Shown in pieces: positions 1 to 7,092 of a stretch of DNA of 20,652 nt. Below the pieces are notes generated by a model. The model made no database searches, was not told the DNA's origin, and was given only the letters and a program-made list of their open reading frames with translations. Position 1 is the stretch's first letter. Each line of letters opens with the position of its first letter. The translations under genes were made by a program, and so were the position numbers. This DNA is from Rhizobiales bacterium CCH10-E5 (GTDB lineage Bacteria > Pseudomonadota > Alphaproteobacteria > Rhizobiales > Beijerinckiaceae): contig LSIG01000071.1 of the NCBI GenBank assembly GCA_001556125.1, forward strand, positions 1-20,652, given 5' to 3'.

Positions 1-1067
1 CGCGCCGACCCTACCGTACCGCCAGAAATCAACCGGTTCTTGCGGGTGTCCAGCTTGAAGGTGGTACCGTCGCGCCAGATGGCATGCATGATCACGGCGA
101 GTTTTCGCGCCAAGGCAACGACCGCTTTCTTATGGCTGGGGCGCTTTTTCAACGCCGTCGCCCAGTCCTTCAGTCCCTGCCCGCTGACCGCCTTCGCGCG
201 GCATAGCAGGCTGTTGGCGGCCTCGTACAGTACGGTGCGCAACATCTGGTCGCCACGTCGTGAGATGCGGCCACCATAATCCATTTCGCCGGACTGGAAG
301 CGGCGCGATGTCAGTCCAGCATAGGCGCCCACCGAGCGGGAGCGACGAAACCGCGCGGGATTGTCGATGGTCGCGACGAACGTCACAGCGCTGACCGCTC
401 CCACCCCTGGGATACTCATGAGGCGTCGGCAGGCCTCGTCCTCGCGCGCATGTCTCAGCATGGCTTTTGACAGTTGGGCGACCTGACGCAGTGCCTCGGT
501 ACGGATCCGGAGCAACGGCAGGATGATGTCCGTCAGCATCGGCGCGCGCGCCACGGCGTCGGCCGTGCGCTGTTCGAAGGTGCGAAGATGTCTCGGAAAC
601 ACCACGCCGAAGCTGGCCAGCAGCCCCCTGATCGTATTCTCGACGTTCATCCGGGTCTTGATCGCAACCTCCCGAGCCCGGAGCAGTGCGCGGCGCTCCT
701 GAGCGTCCTGGCTCTTTACGATGACCTTGCGATAAAAGCCGGTACGGGCAAGGTCGGCCAGCATCGCGGCATCGTTGGCGTCGGTCTTGTTGTGCATCTG
801 GCTGAGCACCGCATGTGCCTGGCGCGCATCAACGCACACGATCGGCACACCGCGACCGGCGAGCTCATGATAGAGCCAGTTCGCCATGCGGCCAGTCTCC
901 ATCACGACCGTGACAATTGGCAACCCGCTGGCCGACAACGCGTCGGTGATCGCATCGGCGTCCGTCGCCTTCTTGGTTGTCAAAACCGATCTGCCGTCGT
1001 GATCCCGGATACAGATCGCCGTCTCGTCCTTCGAAACGTCCAGTCCTGCAAAGTAGCGTTCCATCAT
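1..1067 (-). CDS. IS110-family transposase (3' end outside window)
   Basis: The frame is open for about 355 codons from ATG at 1067 to the window edge, preceded by a good ribosome binding site (GAGGAG). The RuvC-like DEDD nuclease residues are visible: D10 in GLDVSKDE, E57 in VMETG, and D96 and D99 in KTDANDA. A C-terminal Transposase_20 region carries IPGVG. The Ser of FQSGE, after GLTSRR, aligns with the catalytic serine known for IS621 (S241). The family inserts DNA by bridge-RNA-guided recombination using this DEDD/Ser pair. No frameshift or stop is seen, so the gene may be functional if its end outside the window is intact. Confidence 0.9.
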   Translation of the reverse strand, partial: MMERYFAGLDVSKDETAICIRDHDGRSVLTTKKATDADAITDALSASGLPIVTVVMETGRMANWLYHELAGRGVPIVCVDARQAHAVLSQMHNKTDANDAAMLADLARTGFYRKVIVKSQDAQERRALLRAREVAIKTRMNVENTIRGLLASFGVVFPRHLRTFEQRTADAVARAPMLTDIILPLLRIRTEALRQVAQLSKAMLRHAREDEACRRLMSIPGVGAVSAVTFVATIDNPARFRRSRSVGAYAGLTSRRFQSGEMDYGGRISRRGDQMLRTVLYEAANSLLCRAKAVSGQGLKDWATALKKRPSHKKAVVALARKLAVIMHAIWRDGTTFKLDTRKNRLISGGTVGSA

Positions 1068-1130
1068 GCTCTCCTCGCTTCGGCAGCCTCAGCATGGCGT
1101 CGGAAAGGGGGAGCGATCAATTACGCCGAG
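1..1130 (-). mobile_element. IS110-family element A, right part (runs off window)
   Basis: This is the 5' part of an IS110-family insertion sequence whose transposase reads leftward out of the window. Its right boundary is placed near 1130. There the orfB reading frame of an IS3-group element stops matching just after the first catalytic Asp region (TDIT). The 5' leader before the transposase start is only about 63 nt. Element A is a different lineage from the three IS110 elements further right: it lacks their ATGG(T/C)CCGCCCC end repeats, and its transposase is only distantly similar. The other end, and therefore the full length, cannot be seen. Confidence 0.75.
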
Positions 1131-1533
1131 TGATGTCCGTCACCCACGCTGTGTCCTGCGCCTCGACATCGAACTGTCGGGCGAGGGTGTTATCGACCAC
1201 GACCGACGGCTTGCCGCCATGAGATCCCGGCCGGCGTCGATAGCCGATCTGAGCCTTGATCCCGGCCAGCCTGGCGAGGCGGGCGACCCGGTTGGCGCAA
1301 CTGGTTTCGCCCTGATCGAGCAGGTCGTCATGCAGCTTGCGGTAGCCGTAGACCCGGCCGCTTTCCTTCCAGGCCTTATCGAGAAGCTCGATCTGGCGCG
1401 CATCCTCCCGAGCTCTCCGGCTCAACGGATTCTTCAGCCAGGCATAGAAACCGCTGGGCTGGATGCGCAGGTAGCGACACATCGCCCGCACCGGGAACTG
1501 GTGGCGATGCTCTGCCACAAACGCGTATCTCAC
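1131..1533 (-). pseudogene. IS3-group transposase orfB, truncated
   Basis: This is the N-terminal third of an IS3-family OrfB. It starts with GTG at 1533, overlapping the orfA stop by the usual GTGA arrangement. An HTH_21-type region (CRYLRIQPSGFYAWL), a KLHDDLL segment and the start of the rve integrase core (DTAWVTDIT, first D of DDE) are recognisable. The frame then enters element A, and the rest of the DDE domain is missing. Its orfA partner lies at 2915-3152, separated by element B. The gene cannot make an active transposase as it stands. Confidence 0.85.
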
Positions 1534-1565
1534 TTTGCATCCTTGGCGAAATACGCGGTGGCTTT
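1530..1565 (-). pseudogene. 3' end of IS3-group orfA, split off by element B
   Basis: Read on the minus strand, these bases encode K-A-T-A-Y-F-A-K-D-A-K-stop. This is the typical end of an IS3-group OrfA and the direct continuation of the orfA fragment that stops at 2915. The stop overlaps the GTG start of orfB. It marks the left junction of element B to within one or two bases; the A-tract makes the exact base ambiguous. Confidence 0.8.
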
Positions 1566-1570
1566 ATGGA

Positions 1571-1582
1571 ATGGCTCGCCCC
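1571..1582 (+). repeat. left subterminal inverted repeat of element B
   Basis: ATGGCTCGCCCC. It is the exact reverse complement of 2900-2911. Related 12-mers flank elements C and D. Confidence 0.85.
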
Positions 1583-1633
1583 TTTCCCTCGGCGCAAGAT
1601 TGCGTCGGCCGAACATGGCACGGAGGTGAGCCG

Positions 1634-2665
1634 ATGAATGAGATCAAGGTTCTGGGAATCGATCTTGGCAAGGACGTTTGCAGCGTGGTGGGTTTCGACG
1701 GCGCGGGGAAGGTGCTGCTGCGTCGGCGGATGCGGCGCGACAGTATCGTGAAGCTGGCGTCAGGAATGGCGAGCTGCGTCATGGCGATGGAAGCCTGCTG
1801 CGGCGCCCATCATCTTGGCCGCCTGCTTCGCGGGCAGGGTCACGATGTGCGACTGATGTCGCCAGAGTATGTTCGTCCGTATGTGAAGGCCCAGAAGAAT
1901 GACGATCGGGACGCCGAGGCGATCGCGGAAGCAGCCACCCGCCCGACGATGCGCTTTGTTGAGCTGAAGAGCGACGAGCAGCTCGACATGCAGAGCCTGC
2001 ATCGAGCGCGGGATCGGCTCGTCGGCGAGCGCACGACGCTGATCAATCAGTTGCGAGCGATCCTTCTCGAACGTGGGATCGTGATGGCGAAGGGGCGGCG
2101 CAAGCTCGAACTTCGACTGGATCAGCTCCTTGCTGGCGAGGTGGCAATCAGCCGTCGGGTCAGACTGCTGGTCGAGGACATGCGAGCCCAATGGCGCGCC
2201 CTTGACGAGCGGATCGGCGCATTCGATGCCGAGTTCGTTGCGATTGCACGTGAAGATGCCGCAACGCAGCTCCTTTCGACGATCCCAGGGGTCGGCCCAT
2301 TGAATGCGACCGCCTTCGTCGCCTCGGTGGGACGGGCAGAGACGTTTGGCCGGGGCCGGGATCTTGCCTCCTGGCTCGGCCTGGTACCTCGCCAGATGAC
2401 GACCGGCGGCAAACCTAAGCTTCTGGGGATCAGCAAACGCGGCAACGGCTACCTTCGCAGGATACTGATCCACGGCGCGCGAGCGGCCTTGCCGTCCCTG
2501 GCAAAGGGGCGGACGTTGCTCGGCGAATGGCTGCGCGGATTGCTCGCGCGAACGCATATCAACACCGCCGTGGTCGCGCTTGCGGCGAAGATGGCCAGGA
2601 TCATCTGGGCCGTTTTGAGAAGCGGGCGTCCCTTCCAGGTGGAGGTGATGGCGCCAGCTGGATGA
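1634..2665 (+). CDS. IS110-family transposase of element B
   Basis: Protein of 343 aa starting at ATG 1634, with GGAGGTGAG 4 nt upstream. In-frame upstream codons exist back to 1535 but cross the element end, so they are not used. The RuvC-like DEDD residues are D10 (GIDLGKD), E53 (AMEAC), D90 and D93 (KNDDRDAEA). The C-terminal transposase domain starts near IPGVGPLNA (residues 217-225) and contains GISKRGNGYLRR. After GLVPR the nucleophile region reads QMTTGG, so Thr stands where the siblings have Ser-Thr. It is complete and otherwise shows no damage. It is related to the transposases of elements C and D but is the most divergent of the three. Confidence 0.92.
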   Translation: MNEIKVLGIDLGKDVCSVVGFDGAGKVLLRRRMRRDSIVKLASGMASCVMAMEACCGAHHLGRLLRGQGHDVRLMSPEYVRPYVKAQKNDDRDAEAIAEAATRPTMRFVELKSDEQLDMQSLHRARDRLVGERTTLINQLRAILLERGIVMAKGRRKLELRLDQLLAGEVAISRRVRLLVEDMRAQWRALDERIGAFDAEFVAIAREDAATQLLSTIPGVGPLNATAFVASVGRAETFGRGRDLASWLGLVPRQMTTGGKPKLLGISKRGNGYLRRILIHGARAALPSLAKGRTLLGEWLRGLLARTHINTAVVALAAKMARIIWAVLRSGRPFQVEVMAPAG

Positions 2666-2914
2666 TCAGAGCTTGGCCGAAGGGGAGCGTCCTTCAGGCC
2701 AGCGTTGTCTGTGAGTGGACTGGAAAGATGGCCTGACAGTCGAACGGCGTGCCGCGATCCTGATTAAAAAAATGGCGCCAGACGCCGACGGCTTTATGAG
2801 GATCGGTACGCGCGAAAGCTCCATCTTGGCCGAGGCACGCCCTCGAGACCGGATACGTTGGCGCAGACTGAAAAGCCGGAAAGAAATCCCTTGCAGGCGG
2901 GGCGAGCCATACGT
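2666..2914 (+). ncRNA. candidate bridge-RNA region of element B (3' noncoding end)
   Basis: These 249 nt between the transposase stop and the right end carry no gene. Parts are conserved with the 3' regions of elements C and D: a GACCGGATAC-like block near 2850 and CCCTTGCA just before the inverted repeat. An A7 tract at 2766-2772 is followed by a GC stem-loop (GGCG/CGCC, 2774-2786), the same layout as in element D. IS1111-type elements are known to encode their bridge RNA downstream of the transposase, so this is the expected place. No RNA fold could be computed, so the assignment is inference. Confidence 0.4.
2900..2911 (-). repeat. right subterminal inverted repeat of element B
   Basis: GGGGCGAGCCAT, a perfect inverted match to 1571-1582. 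Three bases (ACG) separate it from the T6 run (2915-2920) of the target orfA. Confidence 0.85.
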
Positions 2915-3152
2915 TTTTTAGGATGTCGCGCTCCTCGGTGACCCGCACCAGTTCTGCCTTCAGACGGCGGATCTCCGCAGCCTGGTCAACATCAGCGGGG
3001 GCCAATGGCTTCGAGAACTTCCGCTTCCAGGCATAAAGCGAGTGCTGGCTAACGCCGATCCGCTTGGACACCTCTGCAACAGGATAGCCCCGCTCCGTGA
3101 TCTGCGCGACCGCATCACGCTTGAAATCGTCCGTGAAATGTCCGGGCCCCAT
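2915..3152 (-). pseudogene. IS3-group transposase orfA, interrupted by element B
   Basis: OrfA of an IS3-family element with an HTH_Tnp_1 DNA-binding domain (TDDFKRDAVAQI, SKRIGVSQHSLYAWKRKF) and a leucine-zipper-like helix (EIRRLKAELVRVTEERDILK). The likely start is ATG 3152, the second of two adjacent ATGs, with AGGAGG 5 nt upstream. The native frame ends at the A6 tract 2915-2920. Beyond it, read-through translates element B, and the remaining native codons are at 1530-1565. The upstream end of this IS3 element was probably displaced by the IS407-like element at 3167-7106. Confidence 0.85.
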
Positions 3153-3166
3153 CATGGCCTCCTTGC

Positions 3167-3180
3167 TGACCTGCCCCTGA
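3167..3180 (+). repeat. right inverted repeat of IS407-like element
   Basis: TGACCTGCCCCTGA, just beyond the orfB stop. It differs at one position from the repeat at 7093-7106. Confidence 0.7.
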
Positions 3181-3184
3181 TCTG

Positions 3185-4057
3185 TCATCCAGCGGCGATT
3201 AGAGCCTCGGCGGGTTTTGCGCGGAATTGCGCAGCGGTGGAGAGCTTGGCGGCATAGGCCGCCGGCGGGATGTATCCGAGCGCCGAGTGGGGGCGCCGGA
3301 GGTTGTAGTCGTCGGCCCAGGCGGAGATCCTGATCCTTGCATGATCGAGGCCGAAGAACAGGCTCTCATTGAGCAGTTCGTCACGCATGCGGCCGTTGAA
3401 GCTTTCGCAAAAGCCGTTTTGCATGGGCTTGCCGGGTGCGATGAAGTGCCAGGTGACCCGGTTCTCCTGCGCCCACGCAAGCATGGCGTTCGAAGTGAAC
3501 TCGGTTCCATGATCGGAGACGATCATGCCCGGCTTGCCCCGACGCTCGATCAACACCGTCAGCTCGCGTGCCACGCGTCGCCCCGAGATCGAGGTGTCGG
3601 GAATGGCCGCAAGGCATTCCCGTGTGACGTCGTCGACGACGTTGAGGATGCGGAAGCGCCGGCCGCAAGCGAACTGATCATGGACGAAGTCCAGCGACCA
3701 GCGTGCGTTGGCCTTCGCTTCGACGAGGATCGGTGCCCTTGTTCCGACTGCGCGGCGTCTCGCGCGCCGCTTGCGCACTGTCAGGCCTTCCTCGCGGTAG
3801 AGCCGGTAGATGCGGTTGATCCCAGAGGGCTCGCCGTCGCGGCGCAGCAGAACAAACAGCCGACGGTAGCCAAAGCGCCTCCGCTCATTGGCGAGCTCCC
3901 GCAGCTGCATTCGTAGGGCCAAGTCCGGCGGCCGGCACGACTTGTAGCGGACCATCTTCCGGTCAGCGCTGACGATGCTGCAGGCCCGCCGTTCCGACAG
4001 GCCCATCACGGCCCGCAGATGCGCGACTGCCTCGCGCTTGGCGGCGGGCCCTACCAT
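3185..4057 (-). CDS. IS407-like transposase orfB (DDE domain)
   Basis: Protein of 290 aa from ATG 4057, beginning [13 protein letters not shown] as is usual for IS407-type OrfB. An HTH_21 region ([18 protein letters not shown]) precedes an rve integrase core with a complete DD(35)E triad: D123 (SLDFVHD), D182 (VSDHGTE) and E218 (CESFNGR). In IS3 elements it is normally made as an OrfAB fusion by -1 frameshifting at the A-tract. Element C sits exactly there, so the fusion cannot form although the domain itself is undamaged. The reading frame upstream of 4057 belongs to element C. Confidence 0.9.
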   Translation of the reverse strand: MVGPAAKREAVAHLRAVMGLSERRACSIVSADRKMVRYKSCRPPDLALRMQLRELANERRRFGYRRLFVLLRRDGEPSGINRIYRLYREEGLTVRKRRARRRAVGTRAPILVEAKANARWSLDFVHDQFACGRRFRILNVVDDVTRECLAAIPDTSISGRRVARELTVLIERRGKPGMIVSDHGTEFTSNAMLAWAQENRVTWHFIAPGKPMQNGFCESFNGRMRDELLNESLFFGLDHARIRISAWADDYNLRRPHSALGYIPPAAYAAKLSTAAQFRAKPAEALIAAG

Positions 4058-4064
4058 TAATGAG

Positions 4065-4076
4065 ATGGCCCGCCCC
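4065..4076 (+). repeat. left subterminal inverted repeat of element C
   Basis: ATGGCCCGCCCC, pairing with 6769-6780 with one mismatch. Confidence 0.8.
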
Positions 4077-4132
4077 GGCTCTCCGGCTGCAATGATGCAG
4101 TTGGTCGTATTCCCTGCGGAAGGAGAGCCGAT

Positions 4133-5182
4133 ATGTCCAGAAGCCCATTCGCCGATGCCGCCGTCTTCGGCGTCGATCTCGGCAAGACCCGCTTCGACGT
4201 CATGGCAGCCGATAAATCCGGCAAGCCGCTGCGCCGGGCGAAGCTGACCCGTTCCACCATTTTGCCGTTCTTTGAGCAGGTGCCGCGGGGTTTGATCGGG
4301 ATGGAGGCCTGTCCGGGCGCCCAATGGCTGGCACGTAAACTGGCAGCGATGGGCCACACGGTCCGGATCATTCCAGCCCAGTTCGTGAAGCCCTTCGTCA
4401 AGTCGAACAAAAACGACGCGCGGGACGCGGAGGCGATCGCTGAAGCGGTAGTTCGTCCGACAATGCGCTTTGTCGAGATCAGGCAGGAAGCCCAGATCGA
4501 TTTGCAGGCACTGCATCGGATTCGAGACCGGATTTCCGCGAACAGGATACAGCTCATTTGCCAGATGCGCGCCTTCTGTCTGGAATACGGCATCGCGATG
4601 CGGCCAGGCGCGGGCGTCTTCAAACTCGACATGGCTCGCATCCTGACCGACGAGGACAACGATCTCACGCCCATGATGCGAACGCTCCTGCGAGAGCTCT
4701 GGGACGAGTTCGTCGTTGTCGATGCGCGGCTCGCCGCCGTCAGCAAGCAGGTCGAGGCGATTGCCGATCGGGTCGATGCCGCACGGCGCCTGATGTCGAT
4801 CCCGGGGATCGGACCGCTTGGAGCGACGGCATTACTCGCGGCGATCGGCGATGGCCGCCAATTCCGCAAGGCCAGGGATCTTGCCGCGTGGCTCGGCCTC
4901 GTTCCTCGCCAGAACTCCACCGGCGGCAAGACAACGCTGTTGGGGATTAGCAAGCGCGGCAACCCCTATCTGCGGCGCCTGATTATCCACGGTGCACGCT
5001 CGTGCATCGCTCATCTCAACCGAGAGCGCGACCGGATGGGCGAGTGGATCGGCCAGCTCGAACAGCGGATGCACCGCAACAAGGTGGTTGTCGCATTCGC
5101 CAACAAAATCGCCCGGATGGCGTGGGCCGTGCTCACGCGGCCGGGCAATCTTTACGAACGTGTCGAACCGACCAAGGCCTGA
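4133..5182 (+). CDS. IS110-family transposase of element C
   Basis: Protein of 349 aa starting at ATG 4133 behind GGAAGGAGAG. The DEDD residues are D15 (GVDLGKT), E58 (GMEACPG), D95 and D98 (KNDARDAEA). The C-terminal domain has [20 protein letters not shown] with the presumed nucleophile region, and [12 protein letters not shown]. It closely resembles the element D transposase in length and motifs. The gene is intact, but the element's 3' noncoding region is broken by D, so mobility of the element is doubtful even if the protein is made. Confidence 0.93.
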   Translation: MSRSPFADAAVFGVDLGKTRFDVMAADKSGKPLRRAKLTRSTILPFFEQVPRGLIGMEACPGAQWLARKLAAMGHTVRIIPAQFVKPFVKSNKNDARDAEAIAEAVVRPTMRFVEIRQEAQIDLQALHRIRDRISANRIQLICQMRAFCLEYGIAMRPGAGVFKLDMARILTDEDNDLTPMMRTLLRELWDEFVVVDARLAAVSKQVEAIADRVDAARRLMSIPGIGPLGATALLAAIGDGRQFRKARDLAAWLGLVPRQNSTGGKTTLLGISKRGNPYLRRLIIHGARSCIAHLNRERDRMGEWIGQLEQRMHRNKVVVAFANKIARMAWAVLTRPGNLYERVEPTKA

Positions 5183-5263
5183 TCGGCGCGTTCTCACCAG
5201 GTTGCGGGGTCAAGGAGTGATGTCGGAACAGTCGATCCGCTGGTTGTAAGCCCTGTCAAAAAA
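5183..5263 (+). ncRNA. first part of the 3' noncoding (candidate bridge-RNA) region of element C
   Basis: These 81 nt between the transposase stop and the point where D entered match the start of the 3' region of element D (for example a GATCGGCGC-type start and GAGTGATG). The segment ends in CTGTC plus A6 (5258-5263), the insertion point of D. It continues at 6625. Function as bridge RNA is inference from its position. Confidence 0.35.
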
Positions 5264-5504
5264 TGTATGGTCCGCCCCGTCGTTGCAAGGTTCAGGTTCG
5301 GTCTGACGATCCAGTCTGCATAAATGTATCCGGCCTCTCGCGAGTGGGCTGTTTTTGCAGCCAGGCCATGATGAGATCCGCGCGCCCCGTTCTCGAATAA
5401 CTGGCTCGGGCTGAAAGCCCGCTTTTTTGCCCAGAGTTTACGGTGCGCCGATCAACTGTCTCGTCATCACTATCCCGTGCCTCGCAGCTGGTCGAAGGCG
5501 TGGA
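5264..5504 (-). ncRNA. candidate bridge-RNA region of element D (3' noncoding end)
   Basis: This 241-nt noncoding region follows the transposase stop. Visible structure includes the A6 tract plus GC stem-loop (5407-5428), a short stem-loop GGCTG/CAGCC with a T-rich loop (5347-5362), and a block (GCCTGGCTGCA to GGCCGGATACA) that is strongly conserved in element C. IS1111-type elements carry their bridge RNA on this side. Which loops read the target and which the donor cannot be decided without folding. Confidence 0.42.
5407..5428 (+). terminator. stem-loop plus T6 in the element D 3' region (terminator-like on the plus strand)
   Basis: A perfect 6-bp stem, CGGGCT/AGCCCG, with a 3-nt loop, followed by C and T6 on the plus strand. 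It has the shape of an intrinsic terminator for transcripts entering the element from its distal end. Read in the direction of the element it is A6 followed by a GC hairpin. This is the layout also found in element B and at the site in element C where D inserted, so it may instead be part of the bridge RNA. Confidence 0.45.
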
Positions 5505-6557
5505 TCAGGCTGCCACCGGCCCACGCCGCTCGTAGGTTGCGCCCGGCTTGGTGATCACCACCCAGGCGACGCGGGCCATCTTGGCGGCGAGCGCCACGGT
5601 GGCCTTGTTGTTGTGCATCCGGCTCTGCAAGCCGTCGATCCAGCTCCCGAGCCGATCGCGGGACCGGTCCAGATGGAGCAGGCACGATCGGGCACCGTGG
5701 ATGAGGAGGCGTCTCAGATACGAGCTCCCTCGCCTGCTGATGCCTAGCAAGGTCGTCTTGCCGCCGGTTGAGTACTCCCGCGGCACGAGGCCGATCCAGG
5801 CCGCCATATCGCGGGCCTTGCGGAACTGCAGACCCCGGCCGGCCGCCGCCAGCAGAGCTGTCGCGGCGAGCGGCCCGATGCCTGGCACCGTCATCAGGCG
5901 GCGCGCCGTATCGTCGGCCGCAGCGACGTCCTCGATCTCTCCGGTGACCTCCTTGATCCGGCCCTCGAGGTTCTTGACGTCGTCGAATAGCTCGGTGAGC
6001 AATCGCCGCATCGCCGGGCTGAGGTCATTCTCCTTGTCGGCAACCACGCGGGGAAGGTCGGCTTTGAACTTCCCTGCTCCCTGATGCATCGCGATCCCGT
6101 ACTCGAGGCAAAAAGCACGCATCTGGCAGATCACGCGCGTGCGCTGGGCAACGAGGCGATCGCGGACGCGGTGAAGCGCTTGCAGGTCGACCTGCTCCGG
6201 TGATCGGATCTCGACGAAGCGCATCGTCGGGCGTGTCACGGCCTCGGCGATCGCCTCGGCGTCGATGATGTCGTTCTTGTTGGACTTCACGTACGGCTTC
6301 ACGAACTTGGCCGGGACGATGCGCACCGTATGTCCGAAAGCCTTCAGCTTGCGGGCGAGCCACTGGGAGCCGGGACAGGCTTCCATCCCAATCACGGTCC
6401 GCGCTGCGCGCTCGAAGAACTGCAGCAGCGTGTCCCGCCGGAATGTAGCGCGCTGGATTGGCGCCCCGGTGCCGTCCAGCCCGACGACGTGGAAGGTGTT
6501 CTTGCCGATGTCGATCCCGAAGACAGCCGCGTCACGGGGCTTGTTGCGCTGGGTCAT
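5505..6557 (-). CDS. IS110-family transposase of element D
   Basis: Protein of 350 aa from ATG 6557, preceded by AAGAGGAGACC. An upstream in-frame ATG at 6635 lies outside the element end and is not used. The DEDD residues are D16 (GIDIGKN), E59 (GMEACPG), D96 and D99 (KNDIIDAEA). The C-terminal domain has VPGIGPLAA, GLVPREYSTGG and GISRRGSSYLRR. It is full length and undamaged. The closest relative in the window is the element C transposase, so D landed inside its own near relative. Confidence 0.93.
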   Translation of the reverse strand: MTQRNKPRDAAVFGIDIGKNTFHVVGLDGTGAPIQRATFRRDTLLQFFERAARTVIGMEACPGSQWLARKLKAFGHTVRIVPAKFVKPYVKSNKNDIIDAEAIAEAVTRPTMRFVEIRSPEQVDLQALHRVRDRLVAQRTRVICQMRAFCLEYGIAMHQGAGKFKADLPRVVADKENDLSPAMRRLLTELFDDVKNLEGRIKEVTGEIEDVAAADDTARRLMTVPGIGPLAATALLAAAGRGLQFRKARDMAAWIGLVPREYSTGGKTTLLGISRRGSSYLRRLLIHGARSCLLHLDRSRDRLGSWIDGLQSRMHNNKATVALAAKMARVAWVVITKPGATYERRGPVAA

Positions 6558-6605
6558 GCTGGTCTCCTCTTCGCACGATGCCTCGATAGAATGAGGCGGG
6601 GAGAC

Positions 6606-6617
6606 GGGGCGGACCAT
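6606..6617 (-). repeat. subterminal inverted repeat of element D (5' side)
   Basis: GGGGCGGACCAT on the plus strand, the exact inverted copy of 5267-5278. Confidence 0.85.
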
Positions 6618-6624
6618 CCCATTA

Positions 6625-6783
6625 ACGGGCGTCATGGCCCGTACGATTTATTGGGAACAACCGGCGCGCATCTCATCATGGCCTGGCCGCAACAGCGGCT
6701 CACTCGCGAGAGGCCGGATACATTTACGCAAACTGCGCCCGACAGACGTCCAAATCCCTTGCAACGCCGGGGCGGACCATACA
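6625..6783 (+). ncRNA. second part of the 3' noncoding region of element C
   Basis: Continuation of 5183-5263 on the far side of element D. It begins with the ACGGGC/GCCCGT stem-loop (6625-6642) and is then nearly the same as the element D 3' region (CATCATGGCCTGGC, CTCGCGAGAGGCCGGATACA, CCCTTGCAACG). It ends with the inverted repeat 6769-6780 and three bases before the T6 run of orfA. Confidence 0.4.
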
Positions 6784-7043
6784 TTTTTTGCGAGAAGCTC
6801 GCGGAGTGCGGCTGCATCCAACATCTGCTCAGCCAGCAGCTTCTTGAGCTTGGTGTTCTCGTCCTCGAGTTGCTTCAGGCGCTTGGCCTCGGAAACATCC
6901 ATCCCGCCATAGCGGGCCTTCCAGTTGTACAGCGTTGCTTCCGAGATGCCATGCTTGCGCGCCAGATCGGCGGTCTTCGCCCCCGCCTCATGCTCGCGCA
7001 GCACCGCGATGATCTGCTCCTCGGTGAACCTGGCTCGCTTCAT
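6784..7043 (-). pseudogene. IS407-like transposase orfA, interrupted by element C
   Basis: OrfA of IS407 type from ATG 7043. It has an HTH_Tnp_1 domain (MKRARFTEEQIIAVLREHE, ARKHGISEATLYNWKARYGG) and a leucine-zipper helix (EAKRLKQLEDENTKLKKLL). The native frame reaches ELLAK at the A-tract 6784-6789 and then reads into element C. The missing end (W-stop) and the partner orfB lie at 4057 and below. The partner DDE domain at 3185-4057 is intact. Confidence 0.87.
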
Positions 7044-7092
7044 CTGTCCGTCCTCGTCAGGGCCGGACTCTAACTCCGCGTGGAGGAAAAAC

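Larger units (their letters stand above)
1564..2914 (+). mobile_element. IS110-family (IS1111-type) element B
   Basis: Element of about 1351 bp with perfect 12-bp subterminal inverted repeats at 1571-1582 and 2900-2911 (ATGGCTCGCCCC). They lie about 7 nt from the left end and 3 nt from the right end, the spacing known for the IS1111 subgroup. It carries one transposase gene and about 250 nt of 3' noncoding DNA. It interrupts orfA of an IS3-group element inside the A-tract of the frameshift region: the two orfA pieces at 2915-3152 and 1530-1565 join when it is removed. Boundaries come from the inverted repeats and the interrupted reading frame, and are uncertain by 1-2 bases. Confidence 0.85.
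5264..6624 (-). mobile_element. IS110-family (IS1111-type) element D, inserted in element C
   Basis: Element of about 1361 bp on the minus strand with perfect 12-bp subterminal inverted repeats at 5267-5278 and 6606-6617 (ATGGTCCGCCCC), 3 nt from the transposase-distal end and 7 nt from the transposase-proximal end. It carries one intact transposase and about 240 nt of 3' noncoding DNA. It is the only complete, uninterrupted member of the C/D pair. The target was an A-tract followed by a GC stem-loop (ACGGGC/GCCCGT) in the 3' region of element C. It is the youngest insertion in this nest. Confidence 0.87.
4058..6783 (+). mobile_element. IS110-family (IS1111-type) element C, split by element D
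   Basis: The two parts are 4058-5263 and 6625-6783, together about 1365 bp. Subterminal inverted repeats are ATGGCCCGCCCC (4065-4076) and GGGGCGGACCAT (6769-6780), matching at 11 of 12 positions, 7 and 3 nt from the ends. Deleting 4058-6783 joins GCAAAAAA to ATGGTAGGG. This restores an OrfA ending in K-K-W-stop that overlaps the orfB ATG, as IS407-type elements have. Element D lies in its 3' noncoding region. The two halves are recognised because together they align with the uninterrupted 3' region of element D. Confidence 0.85.

Noticed and set aside
2694..3188. A 164-aa protein read through from orfA into element B
   Set aside because: The part after the A-tract translates the IS110 end and is not a native protein; only 2915-3152 is kept as an orfA fragment.
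5264..6783. The inverted blocks at about 5264-5400 and 6650-6783 as 130-bp terminal repeats of one transposon
   Set aside because: Each block aligns as the 3' noncoding end of an IS110 element (D and C, respectively). The nested model also explains the orfA/orfB junction, the 12-bp inverted repeats and the 7/3-nt end spacing.
2915..7043. The two IS3-type orfA/orfB sets as one element or simple tandem copies
   Set aside because: The orfA at 7043 and the orfB at 4057 are both IS407-type, while the orfA at 3152 and the orfB at 1533 are IS3-group. They are two different elements.
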